The notes under the pieces were generated by a model. That model searched no databases and was not told the origin of the DNA. It saw only the letters and a list, made by a program, of their open reading frames with translations. The translations under genes were made by a program, and so were the position numbers. Of a DNA stretch of 64,000 nt, positions 22,794 through 36,470 are shown piece by piece. The first letter of the stretch is position 1, and the number at the start of each line of letters is the position of its first letter. The DNA is taken from NCBI GenBank assembly GCA_014549065.1, contig JACDOX010000016.1, positions 3,362,672 to 3,426,671 on the forward strand, given 5' to 3'. The DNA comes from Cardinalis cardinalis (lineage: Eukaryota; Chordata; Aves; Passeriformes; Cardinalidae).

Positions 22794-25700
22794 GGCCCAG
22801 CCCCGCCTGGCCAGCGGGAGCGCCTTTTGTCATGAGGGTTCTACAGCACCTCTTGTACGAGAAATCACAGCCTGGCTAAGCCGTGTGAGGGGTCATTATA
22901 GCACAGAGAAGATAAATGTACCGGTTCTGCTGGAGGCTGTCCTCAGGCTGTTTGTTATGTGTCTCTAACACTGTCACTACATCACACACTTCCTCGATCT
23001 CCGTATTACCCTACAAGCCTGTCTAATGGGATCCTCTGTTGCTGATTCCAGCTTACCCTGACCTACTTCTTTCTTGTGTCCCAGCAAGCTGTCAGGAGCT
23101 ATCAGAGCACTGGGAGCTGAAATAAACACTCACTGAGGGGAAAAGCAAGGCTGTCTCTAGTGAATTTAATTAGCTTTGTTTAACTGGCTTGTTTGCTTTG
23201 TAAATCACATCATTTTTAGTCAAATTTAAGGGATAAAAAAATCTGTAATTAAAATCAAATGATGCACGACCTTATTAAAAGTCAAGGGTTTTAAAAGTTC
23301 TGTACAAAAAGTCATTTAGTTTGTAACACATTTGCAGTGCTCTGCATATTTTAGGGAGAAGAAGGATGAAATTGAGATTCTTTTTGGCTTTGGGATCTTT
23401 CTTCAGACTGGAAAGAGATTGGGGTTTTTTGAATCATTANCTTTACTTTTTCCTTAATATGGGTTAAAAAAAATGCTTTGGTCTTTTTGTCAACATTGTA
23501 AGCTTGCTGCATAAAATTTTAGAATCCAAATAAANATTCTTACTGTTCCTTTCTTCCCTGTGGTCTAAACATCAGTATATTATGCATAGTTTGAGTCCTT
23601 GCTGTTGTGTGAGCCCATGGTTTAAATCCTGGCTTCCCTTTGCACGTCTGTTGCATTTTTGAGTGTTGGAACAGAAGTCATTGTAATTTTGACTCTGCCA
23701 GACAAATGAAGCACTGACTCGGCNAGTCATCACTGGGTTGAATTTGAAAGTCTTAGTGTGTTTTTATCAGACAATACATTTTGTCTTTCAGGTGCTTTAT
23801 TGTATTTCAGTGTGGCACATATTTCTTCTAACAACTGATGTTCTTGCTCTTGTCAGTGTAGGGTCTAATCCTCTTGCTGTTGAAAATGATAAAAGCCCTA
23901 TGAATTCCTAATATGTCTTATCAAAATCTGGCTAAAGTATAAAATGTTTGACCCCAACTTCTGATTCTTCTTTGGCAGAAATATGTTTCTGCCTTGCACC
24001 GTGCGTGGATATTGATAGAGCCTCCTGAGCACATGGCTTATAGAGATACCCTCATCCCTGTGCTGAGCTGCAGCACGAACAGAGCAGGATTAAAGGACCA
24101 CTGAGAAATAAATGGGTATGCATTAACTTGCAGTGTGAGAAACAGTAAAATATGGGATAAAAGTACCACCTGAGAATATGAGAGGAATTAAAAATCTGTT
24201 TCACAAAGGTGCAGAACTTTTTTGAGTCTTTTGAAGAGGATGTAAGATTGGCTAACCTGTAGTACTGCCCTGAGAATTACTTGTGGTAATAATTTCATTG
24301 AGGAGCATAATGAGCAGCGTGATTGCTCAATGACTTCTGAGTAACTCACTAACTTAAGGATCACTGTGAGGTTTCAGGGAGGGAAAAGAGAAATGTTCTT
24401 TTCTCANTGGGAGTTTTGGAGGTCCCTTGGCCCCACTGGAATGCGTGATGCTGGAAGCTCTCTGCTGTGCCAGGAGTGGAAGTTGTGTGGAAATCTTACA
24501 AAAAGATACACAGAGGGAGACTTCAGTGGCTTGACAAAATTGAATTGAAACAAGAATAGCCAGGTGAGGNGGGTAACCGAGCACCAAGCGCTTGAAGTCA
24601 AGTGACCAAGTTTGTGGTCTTCAGCAGTAGGGAATGAGGCAAGGAAAGCTTAGACATCCCAGTTCAATTTCAATATCTTCAATGACTCCAGTGAACACAG
24701 AGCAGAAAATTTGAGGTATTTTAATTCAGAAACTTTGCTCACATTCTGCGGCTTCACCAGATCCTGTATATATTCCTTGTGGATTGAGGTCTTAAGTATT
24801 TTTGGCATCTGTAGCTGAGCTGTGTAGAGTGGGAGGAATACAAGTACTGCTCCTGGGTCATTGCTCCAGAGAAAGTGGGGCTGAGGTGCATATTGTGGAG
24901 CTTTTATCACAGGCCTGGAAGCAGACATGTTTTATAATCTGATCCAGTGTGAATAGCAAGACAAATTCATAGCTGTGATAGCCTAGTGAGGGTGAGTGGT
25001 GGAGCAGGGAGGTGCGAGGGGGGCTAAAGCTAAATGCTCATTTGGACCCATTAGCTGCTGAGTGCTGCTCACTGCAGCTGAGAACTGGCTGTGAGGACAA
25101 GGAGACCTCAGCACTGTGGGAAAGTGGGAATTTAGTGTATTTAGCCACAACCATGTGATTAATAGCNGAGTGCCTGTCATCCCTGCCATAGCACCCTCCA
25201 TTCATCTCCCCTCTGCAGAGGAGGGGAGCAGGAGAGGGNCTCTGCTCAGGGTGGGGCATCTGTGCTCTTGGTGGCCATCAGGAGCTGAGGAAGAGACCTG
25301 TCCCAGCCCCTCCCTCTGCACTTAGAAAACTGCCTGGCATGTTCTGGGCAGCACTGTAATCTGAATAATAAACATTTAATTCCAAGCTCCTCATATTTGG
25401 CTGTGGTTCTGCTCAGTGATGCTTTGCTTAGAGGACACAAAAAGGGACAAATGTTGATAAGGCTTGAATCGTTTAACTTAAATCAACCTCCTCCTACCCA
25501 CTATTGACAGATCAAGAGAACCAATGAGGCATGTTTAATTACACGTACACCCAGTTTACAATTAGTCTACAGACTGATTTTTTTTTCCTTTTTTTTTCTC
25601 CTGACCCCACAAGGAAAAATTTGGTCCTGCAAGAGGTCTTACTGAATGNAAGACAAGCAGGGCTGCAGTGAGGTTTTTTTCCCTTTTTAAATGTACGTGG

Positions 25701-28700
25701 GATATCTTCTAGGTCAAATGATTTAATCTGATGCTGTAATGTGACATGGTTTAGCAATCCTTCTGCTCCCCTTCTGCTTGTAATAAGTGACAAAAATATG
25801 GCTTCTTGCTTGATAAATGGGTTAACAGTATTCACAAGGCAGGTAATAGAAATCCATATTAATAGGTGGAAATTGGCTCTTGATGCCAGGCAGGAGAGTC
25901 TAATGAAAGTATTATTGTTTTAGCTTCCAGCTCCTTNGGAAGCTGAAAGGTAAATGCCTGTATTATGTTCTTATTACCTATTTATCACACCATATAGCTG
26001 AGTGGATATTTATTAAATTACATTCATGTTTAATGCCTGTTTGTATACTTTTCACTCAGTGTGTTCTCAAAGGAAATTCTCTGGAAGTGTTTCAGAAATG
26101 CACAACTATTTTCCCATTCTCTTTTTATAAAGCAAACCCATTGTTGCCANCTGTCAATATACAATTGGCTTGGAAATTGAATTGTTTCCTGCTAAGCTGT
26201 AAGAACCAGCTAATCCTGCTCGATTTTATTTAGGAAATAAATATTTAAAAATCTGAAAAACACACGATATTTTTGGGTAGTGTTGATTCCTTTTGAGTCT
26301 TTGAAAATACCCAAGATCCCAAGAGTTGGGCTTACCTATTTTCAGCTTTAATTTAGCATTAAATTGCTTCATCAGGGATTTTGTATATGACCTTCTGTAT
26401 GTTTGTGATTCTTCTGAGAATATTTAAAATAGTACTGAATACCATCAAAGATAAGAAATTAGAAACCTGTTTATTAATACACCTACTTATCGTGCTACTG
26501 CAGTTTTACATTCTTATTTTCTTCTTAAGCAGCACTTTCAATTAATTCCATCTAGATTAAAAGAGAAAAAAAATAAGGAAGAAAACTAAAAGAACAAAAA
26601 ANCTTAAGTCAAAAACCCAAGTATTCTCACATGGTGGGATCTCAGGGGCTNTTCTGTACATCCTGAGAGGCACAAAAAAAAAATAAAAGAAGGAAGGTGG
26701 GTTTGCATTTTCTCCCCACCATATTATTTCCAGTTGGTCCCTCTTGTCAGAGCTCTGTGGGGTGATGCAGTCACTGGAGCCAAGGGCTCCTGCTCTTCTG
26801 TATACCTTGTGCAGCATCACAGCACTGCCTCCTGACCCAGCATCCTGCACTCACAGGCCATGCAGGAGAGGTGCCAGCTGGAAATCTGTGCCAGTTTATT
26901 TAAGCAATCCCAAACAGGACGTTTGACTCCCACTCTTACACTGAGGAATAGCTGTCATGTGTGGAAATCTGCAAGTGTCATTCTCTCCCTTCACCAAGTT
27001 GTTTGCAGATGTCTCAGCAGTGCCTGGGGCTTGGTGCAGGTGGCTCCCGTGCTCCCACAGAGCCTCAGCAGCTCTCACAGGCACCCTGGCCAGNCATGAA
27101 ACAGCCCAGGTGAAATGCAGGGGCTCCTACCCATGAAATCCTGCTGGGGGATCAGGCTCTAAGAGCTGGATTTAGAAATTACAAGAACGCCAAGTGGTTT
27201 TTTTATTTAAAGGGTTTGATAGTTCTTGTCTGCCTGAAGTTTAATNTCAGTGGAATATTGTATTGATCCATCCATGCAATCTGTTGAATACTGCTATTTG
27301 AGCCACTCTGGCTTGTTTATATTAAGGATAAATAAATAACCCAGAGCTGCTGCACACATTGCAGCTCTCTGCAGTGCAGGCAATAATGCAAACACTTCTG
27401 CAACAAGCAGGTTAATCACTTAATCACTTTTATTAAAATTTTGGTGCCACTGCCCTTTAAAGACCTAATCTTTGTCATTAGTGGGTTGTAACAATGCCCA
27501 GTGAACATACTTTTGAGTTAGAGAGACTGAAAAAAATCTATCTAAAAAGAATACCATGTTATGCTTTANTTAGTACTGATTTACATTATTAATGTAAGAG
27601 AACAATTCAGAAAACAGTTGTAATCATGCTACCATTTTTTTAAATNGTATGGAGAGAAACAATAAATCAGTCTTCTGGAGTATGTGGAGCATATGAGCAA
27701 GTAGCANTTCAAGCAAATTTTAGCAGTTTATTGGGTTTTGAAACTTTAGGCATCTTGGATCAGCAAATGTTATTAATGTTTTAAGAGCCATTGCAAGCTC
27801 TTCCTTAGATTTTATATATATATAAATATATAGAGAGTAAGAAGTTTATATATATGAGTGTATGTATATGTAGAGATGTAGAGATAGTCCATCTCTGTTA
27901 AGCATTTCAGTTGTCATGGGAATAAGCTCTTCAAACTGTTATTCTTTCAGTTTTAATAATCTAAGTCCCTTTTCAGTACTTGCAGGTCTGCTTTACCTTT
28001 GTGTTCATTCAGTTTGATGAAGACTCTATGGGCTAATTAGTTTCATTTCTGCTTATGGCTGATATCTGATGGTTTTCATTCTTTTGGCTCAGATCTTGGT
28101 CAATGCTCTGGTGTGTTTGCTGTAAGCACTGCAGGGAATGGTTGTTCTCTCTGCTGTACCCCAGTAACACATATTGCAGCATTTGACTGATTCCCCCTTT
28201 TGTAACACCTTTAAAGNATGGCTCTGTTTGAGTCAGGATTTCATAAATCATATTGATAGAAAAGTTGCATTNGATCCTTTTTCATGTAATGTGACAGTAC
28301 AACAGAATTTATAGCTTTGGAACTCATCTGAGACACCCANAGTAACACTAGTATTTTCTGACCTGCCTTAATTTCTTTTCTTATTCCAGGCATCTGTAAC
28401 TGACTGTGTTCATTTTTTGTGTAATAATGTTCTTTAAGATGAAATTTTGCCAATCGGTGTTCGGGCAAGACTTTAATAAGATTTTTCATTTTCTTGATTT
28501 GTTATCTTACTCTCCAACAGTTTGAGCATATTTGAGTTATTTCGAGTTTGGATTCTGTCCTTGGAANTCAACACGAAGTGCTTAGCATGAGGCAGAGATC
28601 TTTTAGATCCTCCAGTGACATGAAAGCGGCTTGTGGCACTGCAAACAACAGCAAAACCACTTACAGGTTTAATATGTTTGGATAGGAAATGCCCAAGAAA

Positions 28701-31700
28701 ATGTATTTCTGAGCCCTGTGTTGTTTGTTAAGTCACACTGACGCACGGCCCAGGGCCTGAGGAAAAGTTCAGGAGCGGCAGAGAGCCAGGGAGGAACTCG
28801 CTGGTGGAGAATTTCTGTGGAGATAGTTTGTGGGCTGTTTATTGATTGCTCAGGTCATTGGTGAAAGGTCAACAGCTCTGCTGTGTCGGCAGATAAAGAC
28901 AGAGGAATGGCATGCTGAGGTCACGTTGGGAAGGAATTCAGTCGCACTAAAGAAAGAACATTTTAAACCTTTATTTACTCAAAAGGGTTGTGAGGTATTG
29001 AGCTTGCACATTTATGACCCTTCAGTGGAAGATTAAGAAACCTTATTCTCGGCTTTCCCTGGGAGTTTTCCCCTTGCTTTACAATCTGCTTTTAGAGTTG
29101 AACCATTTTTAGCTCATTGCTTGATTCCTTGCTTCTAGTTTTGTGTCTGGCAAAGATTAGAAGCATACTTCCTTGTGCAAAGAAACACTGGTAATTTTTT
29201 CTGAACAACCAAATTTTGAAGCAAGCATGCCCTATAGTTAAATTAAATTTTTTTCTCCCGTTTTTTCCTCAAAGTGCCTGTAGAGTGCTAAGCCCTGTTT
29301 GTGTTTATTTCTATTGTGTTTTGCTTTAACCCTATATGAAGATAACTATTGCATGGCAGAGCTGAGATTTAACACATCTGAAAGGTGAACTGTTCAGGGC
29401 AGAATTTAAATCAGGAGGACTCAGATCTTGTCTGAGCACGGTANTGACTCTGCTCATCAGCTGGTGTGTGCTGGGATTTCGGCAGCCAGGGTGAAAACAA
29501 TGCTTTTTATTTTATTTGCCTCCATTAGGAGCCAGTATAAATGAAAGCTAATAGACCATTATTGCACTTCAGAAAAAGGGTTTTTACATAAACCCTTAAG
29601 TTCATGGTTTTAACTAACCCAGTGCAGAATGGTTTTGCAGTAAGCTGTAAGTAGATGGGGAGCTGTTTTCCAGATTTGAGGACCAAAACCCCTGTCAATA
29701 AGCATGGTATTCTTCTAATGCAAAGGCCTGGTCCTGACCTACCCCATCACCAAATTGCCCGTAATCCCTGGAAGTGGTACAGGAAAGTACAGCCACCCAA
29801 AGTGGGTGGCAAAGAGCATGTTTGTTTCCTTAGTCAGGTTGGGCAAAAAGGCAATAAATAAACAGGATNTGCCTGTATAGAAGGTGTGAGCAAAGGTTTG
29901 TATGTTGGTAACAAGGTTGCTGTAACTGATGATTTTAATATTGTCACTCAGTCTGGGCTTCTAAACTCCAAAATTACAATTTAAAAAAAAGTCTCTATCT
30001 CTTTCTTCATTGACTCAAAGCTCCCGAGTTTATGATCAGGTTAGATTTTTTTTAGTTTTCTAGTATTAAAACTAATAAATCCTGTCTTTTAGGTCCAGGA
30101 CTGCTCAGGTAGTTTGCTTCCTCCCTGCCAACCTTGATGCAAAGCACTGTGTAAAGTTAAACACTTCTGCTTTTGATGAAGGTGCTCAGAACTGCTCAGG
30201 AGAAGATGCCAAGGAGCACCTCCAAGCTCTGGGCCTGTCCCTGCATCCTTGGGCACCTTCTGCATCATCCCTGCTAACCAGGGCTTCTCCTGCTCAGCTT
30301 TATAGGTTGATATGTTCAGTGNAGCCATTTCTGTACCTCACAAAGAACACAGTAAAAAATAAACATCTCACCTGTGTTATGCAATCACCTCACCTCTGCT
30401 GTTCCCAGCAGCTTGGACGTGGGTGGAAGGTGACTGTGATCCTCAAACTGCCCGTGGAGCAGGGGCCAGCCCCTGATGTGCCCTGCTCTGGCACTGTCCT
30501 AAGAGGACAGAGCAGCAGAGGAGCTGCTTCCAGCTGTTGGTGTAAAACAGCTGCAGTGGGGGCTGCATTTTGGGTGAAATTTTGATAAAATGTAGNAGAA
30601 AGATTTTCAGAGGCTAAGCCAAATGTGATGCCAAGCAGAGGATTTTTAGCCTTATTGATGTGTGGNAATACTACAATTCCTCATAGGTTTTCTGAATACT
30701 AGAGAAGAGTTATGTTAGACCAGTAATGACTGCAATAAAAAAACTCAACAAAGTAAAAATGAATAAACTGATTTTTTATTTAATTTCTTAAGAAAAAAAG
30801 GAGCCTTGAAGATGAAATGAGTACACTGCTNCTTGCCTGTAGTTGCTGAATCACATCCTGCTCCATCCAGAAGTAACTACATGTTGGCATCTAAATAGCT
30901 GTTGAGTCACCTCTGCAATATGAACTGGTGATTTACATTCATACACCAGAAAAGTGTCTCTGTTTAATAGTGAAAAAAAACACCTCTGAACACCCAAACT
31001 GGTTTTTGCAAGAGAATGTTCCAGAGGAAAAATCTCTGGACGGGGTTAAGATTTCTATTGACAACAGACAGGCAAAAGCTTGCAAGGCCCCTGCCCTGTG
31101 TAGCTGCTGGGAGAAGGTGCAAAGGTGCAAATATTTCCTGCAGCGTTGGCCAGGAACTCATCCAGGAGGCTGCTGCTGGAGGTGCAGGAGCTACAGCTGC
31201 CTCCTTTTTCTAAATGCATGGTCCCANAACCTGAAGCAGAGCCTGGGGAGCAGAGTCCCACAACTACTGGCAGAGCTCGGTGCCAGCTCTGTGCCCAGAA
31301 CACCGTGACCGTGTTTTCTGTGTGCCCTCCCCTTCAGAGAATCAGCCCTTTGTCTGAACAACTCCTTTCTCCTTTGCTTTTCTTTCTGAAGTTTTCAGCT
31401 GGTGACTGGGAAGCGGGGAGGGGAAAGGGGGAGGCAGCCTGCAAAGATGAAGCAGCTCATGAAAAGAAAGCTGCTGAATAGGCAGATTGTTTTATCTGGA
31501 TGGGTTTTGTGTTCCTGACTCTGTGTTGCAAGGGAAGGTACAGTACAAACAGTGTTCTGGCTCACACGCTCCTGCTTCAGCCAGGAGATCGCTCCTGCTG
31601 CTGCTGCTCAAAAGCCCTGAGCCTGTGTTATCTGTTTCCCCCTCCCCCTGAAGGTATCTGTTTGCTGCTGATGGCATTTCTGTTTAGCCAGGGCCGTGGT

Positions 31701-34700
31701 GACACTGTAAGAAATGTGACCGTGTCTCAAGGATTCTGCAGCTTTGTGCGCCCCCACAAAGTGGAATTTCCTATGGCTGCTGACGCCAAAAGGGTCCTGT
31801 GTTCCCAGCCTCAGCAGTCTGGAAAGAACCCTGGAAAGCAGAGGGTAAAATATCTCAGTGTGGTTTAGGAGGAAATGTGGAAGCCCAGGCTTGGAGTGGG
31901 GATCCCAAATTACCCTTCAGTGGCTCAATCTTCTCCTGCTTTTCTCTTCTTCCATCAGAAAACTTTAGGAACAGCTGAGGCTCTGGTCAGCTGGTGGTTG
32001 CTTTGGCTGCCCATGTAATCCCAGGCTCCAACACGAGATGTGGTGATAGTCTTTGAAATGGAGAGGCCGTGGCCTTGGGATTATTAAAGGTCATCAGGCA
32101 TCTGGTACGAGCTGAAGGGACTTTGTGCAAGCAGAAGATTTTATAAATTCTATAAATATAAATTTTAAAGGATGAAAAGAAGATTAAAAAAATTATGGTA
32201 AATGTAGCGCTTCAGGTTCAACATGGCAGGGAGGGACAGGAGGTGGGATGTGTGTGTCCAGGCAAAATAATCCTGATTAAATAAATCCTGTGGATTCAGG
32301 GCCCTTGAAAAGAAAATTCCTCCTCAAATACAAGTGGTTTGGTTTTTACNCGTCCTGAACTGTATCAGTGAGACACTGAAACCCTCATCAGTGGGGAGGA
32401 GAGGAATGGTGCTGCTGGCCTCTTCTGTGCTGAAACTGTAATTTAAGAATGAGGGGGTTTTAGGGCTGCTGGAAGTTTTCTGGTGTTCATCTGAGAATAA
32501 AGTGCTAATGCATCCCCCCACTGAAAGGTANGAAGCCAGAGAGCAGGACTCTCCTCAAACACAATGGCTCTATCTTGCTCTGTTATGCCACAAAGGAGTG
32601 GCTTGCTTAATCTCTGAAATTAATAGAGCAGAGAGGAAACGGCTCTTAAAGAGATGTGTGTCTGCTTCCTTCCTGTGCGGAGCGTGGGGAGCCTGGCTCG
32701 CTGAGGCTATGTCATTTCACATAACTAGAGGGCTCTTCTTATAAAGGACAATTACAGTAAGTCTAGCAAGGCTGGAATTTTTGACTTTTCAGGGTTTTTT
32801 TTTCCCTGCTAGGGTGGCGGGGATTTTTGTTCAAAACCTGGTATATTATTTTGGTGGAAGATGATGCTGTGAGAGTTTGTCCCACATTTGCTTTCTCAAG
32901 AGATTGATGGGGTTTTTTGGGGGGGGAGGAAGCAGGGGGGTGTCTGCCTGTTGTTTAGTGACATCAGAGGAAACCAGCCTGCTGCTCCATTCCCTGCCAC
33001 GCTTAGTACAACAGTCTAAATGTGTTTTGAGCTCTTGTCCTAGGAGAATGTCAGTTCAACCAGAATTAACGGAGTGTATTCTAGTAGAACAGCTCCTTTT
33101 TCACACTGTGTTGGCCCTTTATAGCAGTGTGTTACTCTTGGTGTGAAGCCAAATCGGCTGATAAGCAATGCACTAGATTTTCCTGCACGTGGTCAAGGCT
33201 GTTCGCATCTATACAAACATTTTTAGCTTTAGGAAAAAGGCCTAGTGCTCACAAAACTAAACCCCACCTAGCCACTCTCACTTCAGAGAGAGGGAAAGAG
33301 AAAAATTGGCTTCCCAAGAAGCCTTCAGGATTTTTGAATTGCTTCAGGGAGAAAGATGGGGAGACCAGGAAGAGATGCCATGGGGACCAGGGCTCCTGGG
33401 TACCGTGCTGCCTCCAGCCCATTTGATTTGAGTACAGGGGGATGCTGCTCAGCATGGTTCAGGATCTGACTTTAGTTGGGCAGATGATGCTTTGCTCTGN
33501 TTTCATTCCTTAACTTTTGTTAATAATTTATATGTGATACTGCACATTAGAAATATACCTCCAGCTCTGCGTTTGAAACTGCTGTCTAGAGCTGCATAAC
33601 ATCATCCAGCCATGTTGTGTATCTTGTGCATTTCTTAATAGAAAGGGAGTGTGGATTGTGTGAGTTTAGAGTCCAGTCAGGGGGAATCTGTAATAAAATG
33701 GCTATCTATAAAGTGCAGGACAGTTTGTTCCCTCCTAGCAACATGATGTATTTTACATGTGAACAATAGTAGGTTGCTTTGCACAAAATCTGGTTTTGTT
33801 ATTATCAGTGCTGCCACCCCTTGTCCCTCATTTATTATGGGACTCACTGCAGCAAAACTGCCAAGTTCTTGGTGCTTTTTCAGCTTTCATTCAGCCACAT
33901 GATTTGTAATGACTGTGGTGAGCTGGGGAAAGGAGGAAGTTTAAATTTGGGCAGTTGTGCATCTATCTGCAGCTAACGAGGCATCTAATTTCCATGCAAA
34001 TCTGATACAGCTTTACCACAGCCCTGGCTTTAAGTTCAAGTATTCTGTAGTATTTTTCAATATTTTTTCTGCACTTTTGCCATTGTCAGTGTGTTTTAAG
34101 CACCATCTGTTTTGGATTTTATTTATCCAAAAGATGAGATGGAGAATTGGCTGGTATCATTGCTGCTCACCAGTGGTGAGGAGGGCTCAGCAACCTTCAT
34201 CTGCCTGACCCCACATTGCCCATGGCTGCTCTAACCAGGTACTGAAAAGGGCCAATATTCAGTTGGGATTGTATTGCTGCAGTGTCTTTTCCTTTTGATG
34301 CCTTTTCAGGAGCCCTGAGCAGCTACATCCATCTGTCCCAGCCACCACTTAAGTGCCCTGCACAAAATTCCCCTTTCAAGGGGGAGCATGGAAACATGCT
34401 GAAGCTTAGTGTCAGAGTCCCTGCAGGCTCCTGGGGGCAGGGACCAGCTTTTCTCCTGGTTTCAGGCAGGTTCCCAGCCTCAGCCATTGTGACCTTGTCT
34501 GTCTTGCAAGAAATTATTGTGCTCCACGCAATGCTGCCTGAGAACAGGCGGCAGCACAGCACAAGGTGGGATGGCTACAGTTTAAAATAGAAGATGGCAT
34601 AATGAAGTTCTTAGGCTAAATGCCAGTGTAAAATTAGCATTTAACTTCCCCCTTAGAATTTGCCTGTTAATTAGGTATCACTGTCTATATTGGAGTCATT

Positions 34701-36204
34701 TTTAGAAGTTGTTACAGTAATATTAACATGACTGAAATCCATTGCATGAAATTATATTATGCATCAAAGTTTTCTCCTGGTGGGGGCTTAGATCATCCAG
34801 CCCAGCTGGGAATGGTATTATTTTACTTGTTCTATTATAGACATCTAGACACATACACAGCCCTCAGACTTAAAGGAATGTGTCTGCAAGGTAAAATAAT
34901 AAGTGTATACCAGACAGTCCACAGGATTAGAAGGCTATTTAAATGAGAAGAAAAAATGGGGGGCAGAGATGAGAAGGGAAGAAATTCTATGCCTTATAAC
35001 AATACCCTACTTACCTTCCAGTTATGACTTCTTAAACTGGATTAGGGCAGTGAACTTTTTCTTCTTAACATATCAACCTGTAAAGCCAGGTGTTAGCATC
35101 CCAGATAAGGTTGGACAGAGGATTTTTGTTACATCCTTTCTTTGGACTTTTTTTTTTTTTTAATAAATATTTATGCAGAGCCTTTTATGCATTTTGATAT
35201 CAAGTTTTGCCAACTGGCAAAACGTTTCACTTCTGGATGTTTCCCCAAAATAGATGTATAGATGTGGCACTGAACTGTCCTTGTTGGGCTTCTCTCTGCT
35301 CCAGGATCTTTCTGAAATTCTGGAGAAGTCTGGGGTCCAGTGTGTGCAGGGCTGCCTGTTCTTGCAATGCCTCCCATTCCCATCGAGTCCTTGTCTTTCT
35401 TTGGGGTACCCCCATGATGTGAGGTCCCATCCATCTGGCTTGTGATAGCTCTGCCCATTTCTTTTCCCCATCTCTGTTTCCTTTATTCTTCCTAACCAGC
35501 GCAGAGCTAGAGGGATGCAGGCTCTGGGGTCCTGTGCATGCACCACAGGAGTACCAGAAGGCAGGCAATTTGCATTTTAATAACTCCCTCATTATGTATT
35601 TGTCTGATCCTGTCAATATTTTGCATTTTTTAAACTTTGCTGACTGCAGACATTGTGGGCTATCAAGTCAATAATTAGATTGCCTTATTTTAAGCACCTT
35701 GGTTATAAATCAGAGCAGCCCCATTCTGTAGCCCAGTGCTGTGTCTGGAGGGCAGCTGGCCTGTATGTGAAAGGCAGAAGATTTGAGGAGAGCATTGCAC
35801 ACAGATTTGCTGTTGTTAGGAAGGCCTTGGGGAACATACTTAAAACAGTGAGGGGGAGGGGGTCAATCCTTTTTCAGAAATAAAAGTTCCAGAAATTAAA
35901 TCTTCATCAGAGGACATAGCATCACCTTTCCTGTCAAGTGAGTGTNGTTCTTCCCACACCAAGTAGGAGTGTTGTAAACCTCACCTTCATTTTATTCCAC
36001 CTGCCTAATGAGGTGGGGTGTTTTGTTTCACCTAAAGCCTGAGCTCGTGGCAGGAGCATTAAATGCAAATTGCACCTTGAGGACCCCCCTTGAATCACCC
36101 AGCACAGCTTGTACTGCCACTGATGCTGGGTTTATCTCAATTGTTGTCTAAGGCTTTGGAATTATAAATGTTTGTGTTAAACATGTACTTTCTCTTCCTT
36201 GTAG
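22794..36204. other. Presumed intron, no gene recognised
   Basis: This is AT-leaning DNA. 23160-23300 carries two TAATTA homeodomain cores (TTTAATTAGC and TGTAATTAAA) and long AT-rich words of the kind often seen in developmental enhancers, but nothing proves function. 25900-26250 is similarly AT-rich and unique-looking. Poly-A/T runs occur near 25570, 26570 and 35150. No RNA genes or transposons were recognised. Confidence 0.5.
27811..27885. repeat. AT-rich simple repeat (TA/TATG)
   Basis: TATATATATATAAATATATAG is followed by GAG-interrupted TATATATGAG, TGTATGTATATG and AGATGTAGAGATAG units. It is an interrupted, old microsatellite inside the presumed intron. Confidence 0.8.
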
Positions 36205-36296
36205 TGCAGCTATTTGTATTGCACGTGGGGTTTGAAAGAAGTCAAATATGGAGAGTGCAGAAACAATAAAATCTCTATTCATGTCTAGATGCACAG
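36205..36296 (+). other. Candidate small exon with good splice sites
   Basis: CTTTCTCTTCCTTGTAG ends at 36204 and CACAG is followed by GTATGC at 36297, giving a 92-nt segment. All three frames are interrupted by a stop, so it is not an internal coding exon. An ATG at 36248 opens a frame that continues past the donor to 36505 and covers the 18-bp repeat. Probably a decoy exon or an untranslated one. Confidence 0.12.
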
Positions 36297-36417
36297 GTAT
36301 GCGGAAAGTGAGGGTGAGTGCTGGTGGTGCTGTAAAAGACGTGGAGATCATTTCATCCTCAAAAGAGCAAACTGTGAGTGGATACACAGAGAAATGCCCA
36401 CTGAAATCAGCAGCAAA

Positions 36418-36470
36418 GGTTCCAGTTGTTTCGCCGGTTCCAGTTGTTTCGCCAGGTCCAGTTGTAAAAC
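36418..36470 (+). repeat. 18-bp tandem repeat, two exact copies and a partial third
   Basis: GGTTCCAGTTGTTTCGCC is repeated exactly at 36418-36435 and 36436-36453, then degenerates into AGGTCCAGTTGT. It keeps reading frame (multiple of 3) within the frame opened at 36248, giving two PVVSPV-like hexapeptides. No known protein matches. Each unit has a CpG, unusual for this AT-leaning intron. Confidence 0.85.

Noticed and set aside
21799..22968. Long open frames of 226-344 codons on both strands crossing the gap
   Set aside because: More than half of each frame is N; the apparent openness is an artefact of unknown bases.
23615..23640. tRNA B-box-like GGTTTAAATCC
   Set aside because: No A box or cloverleaf around it.
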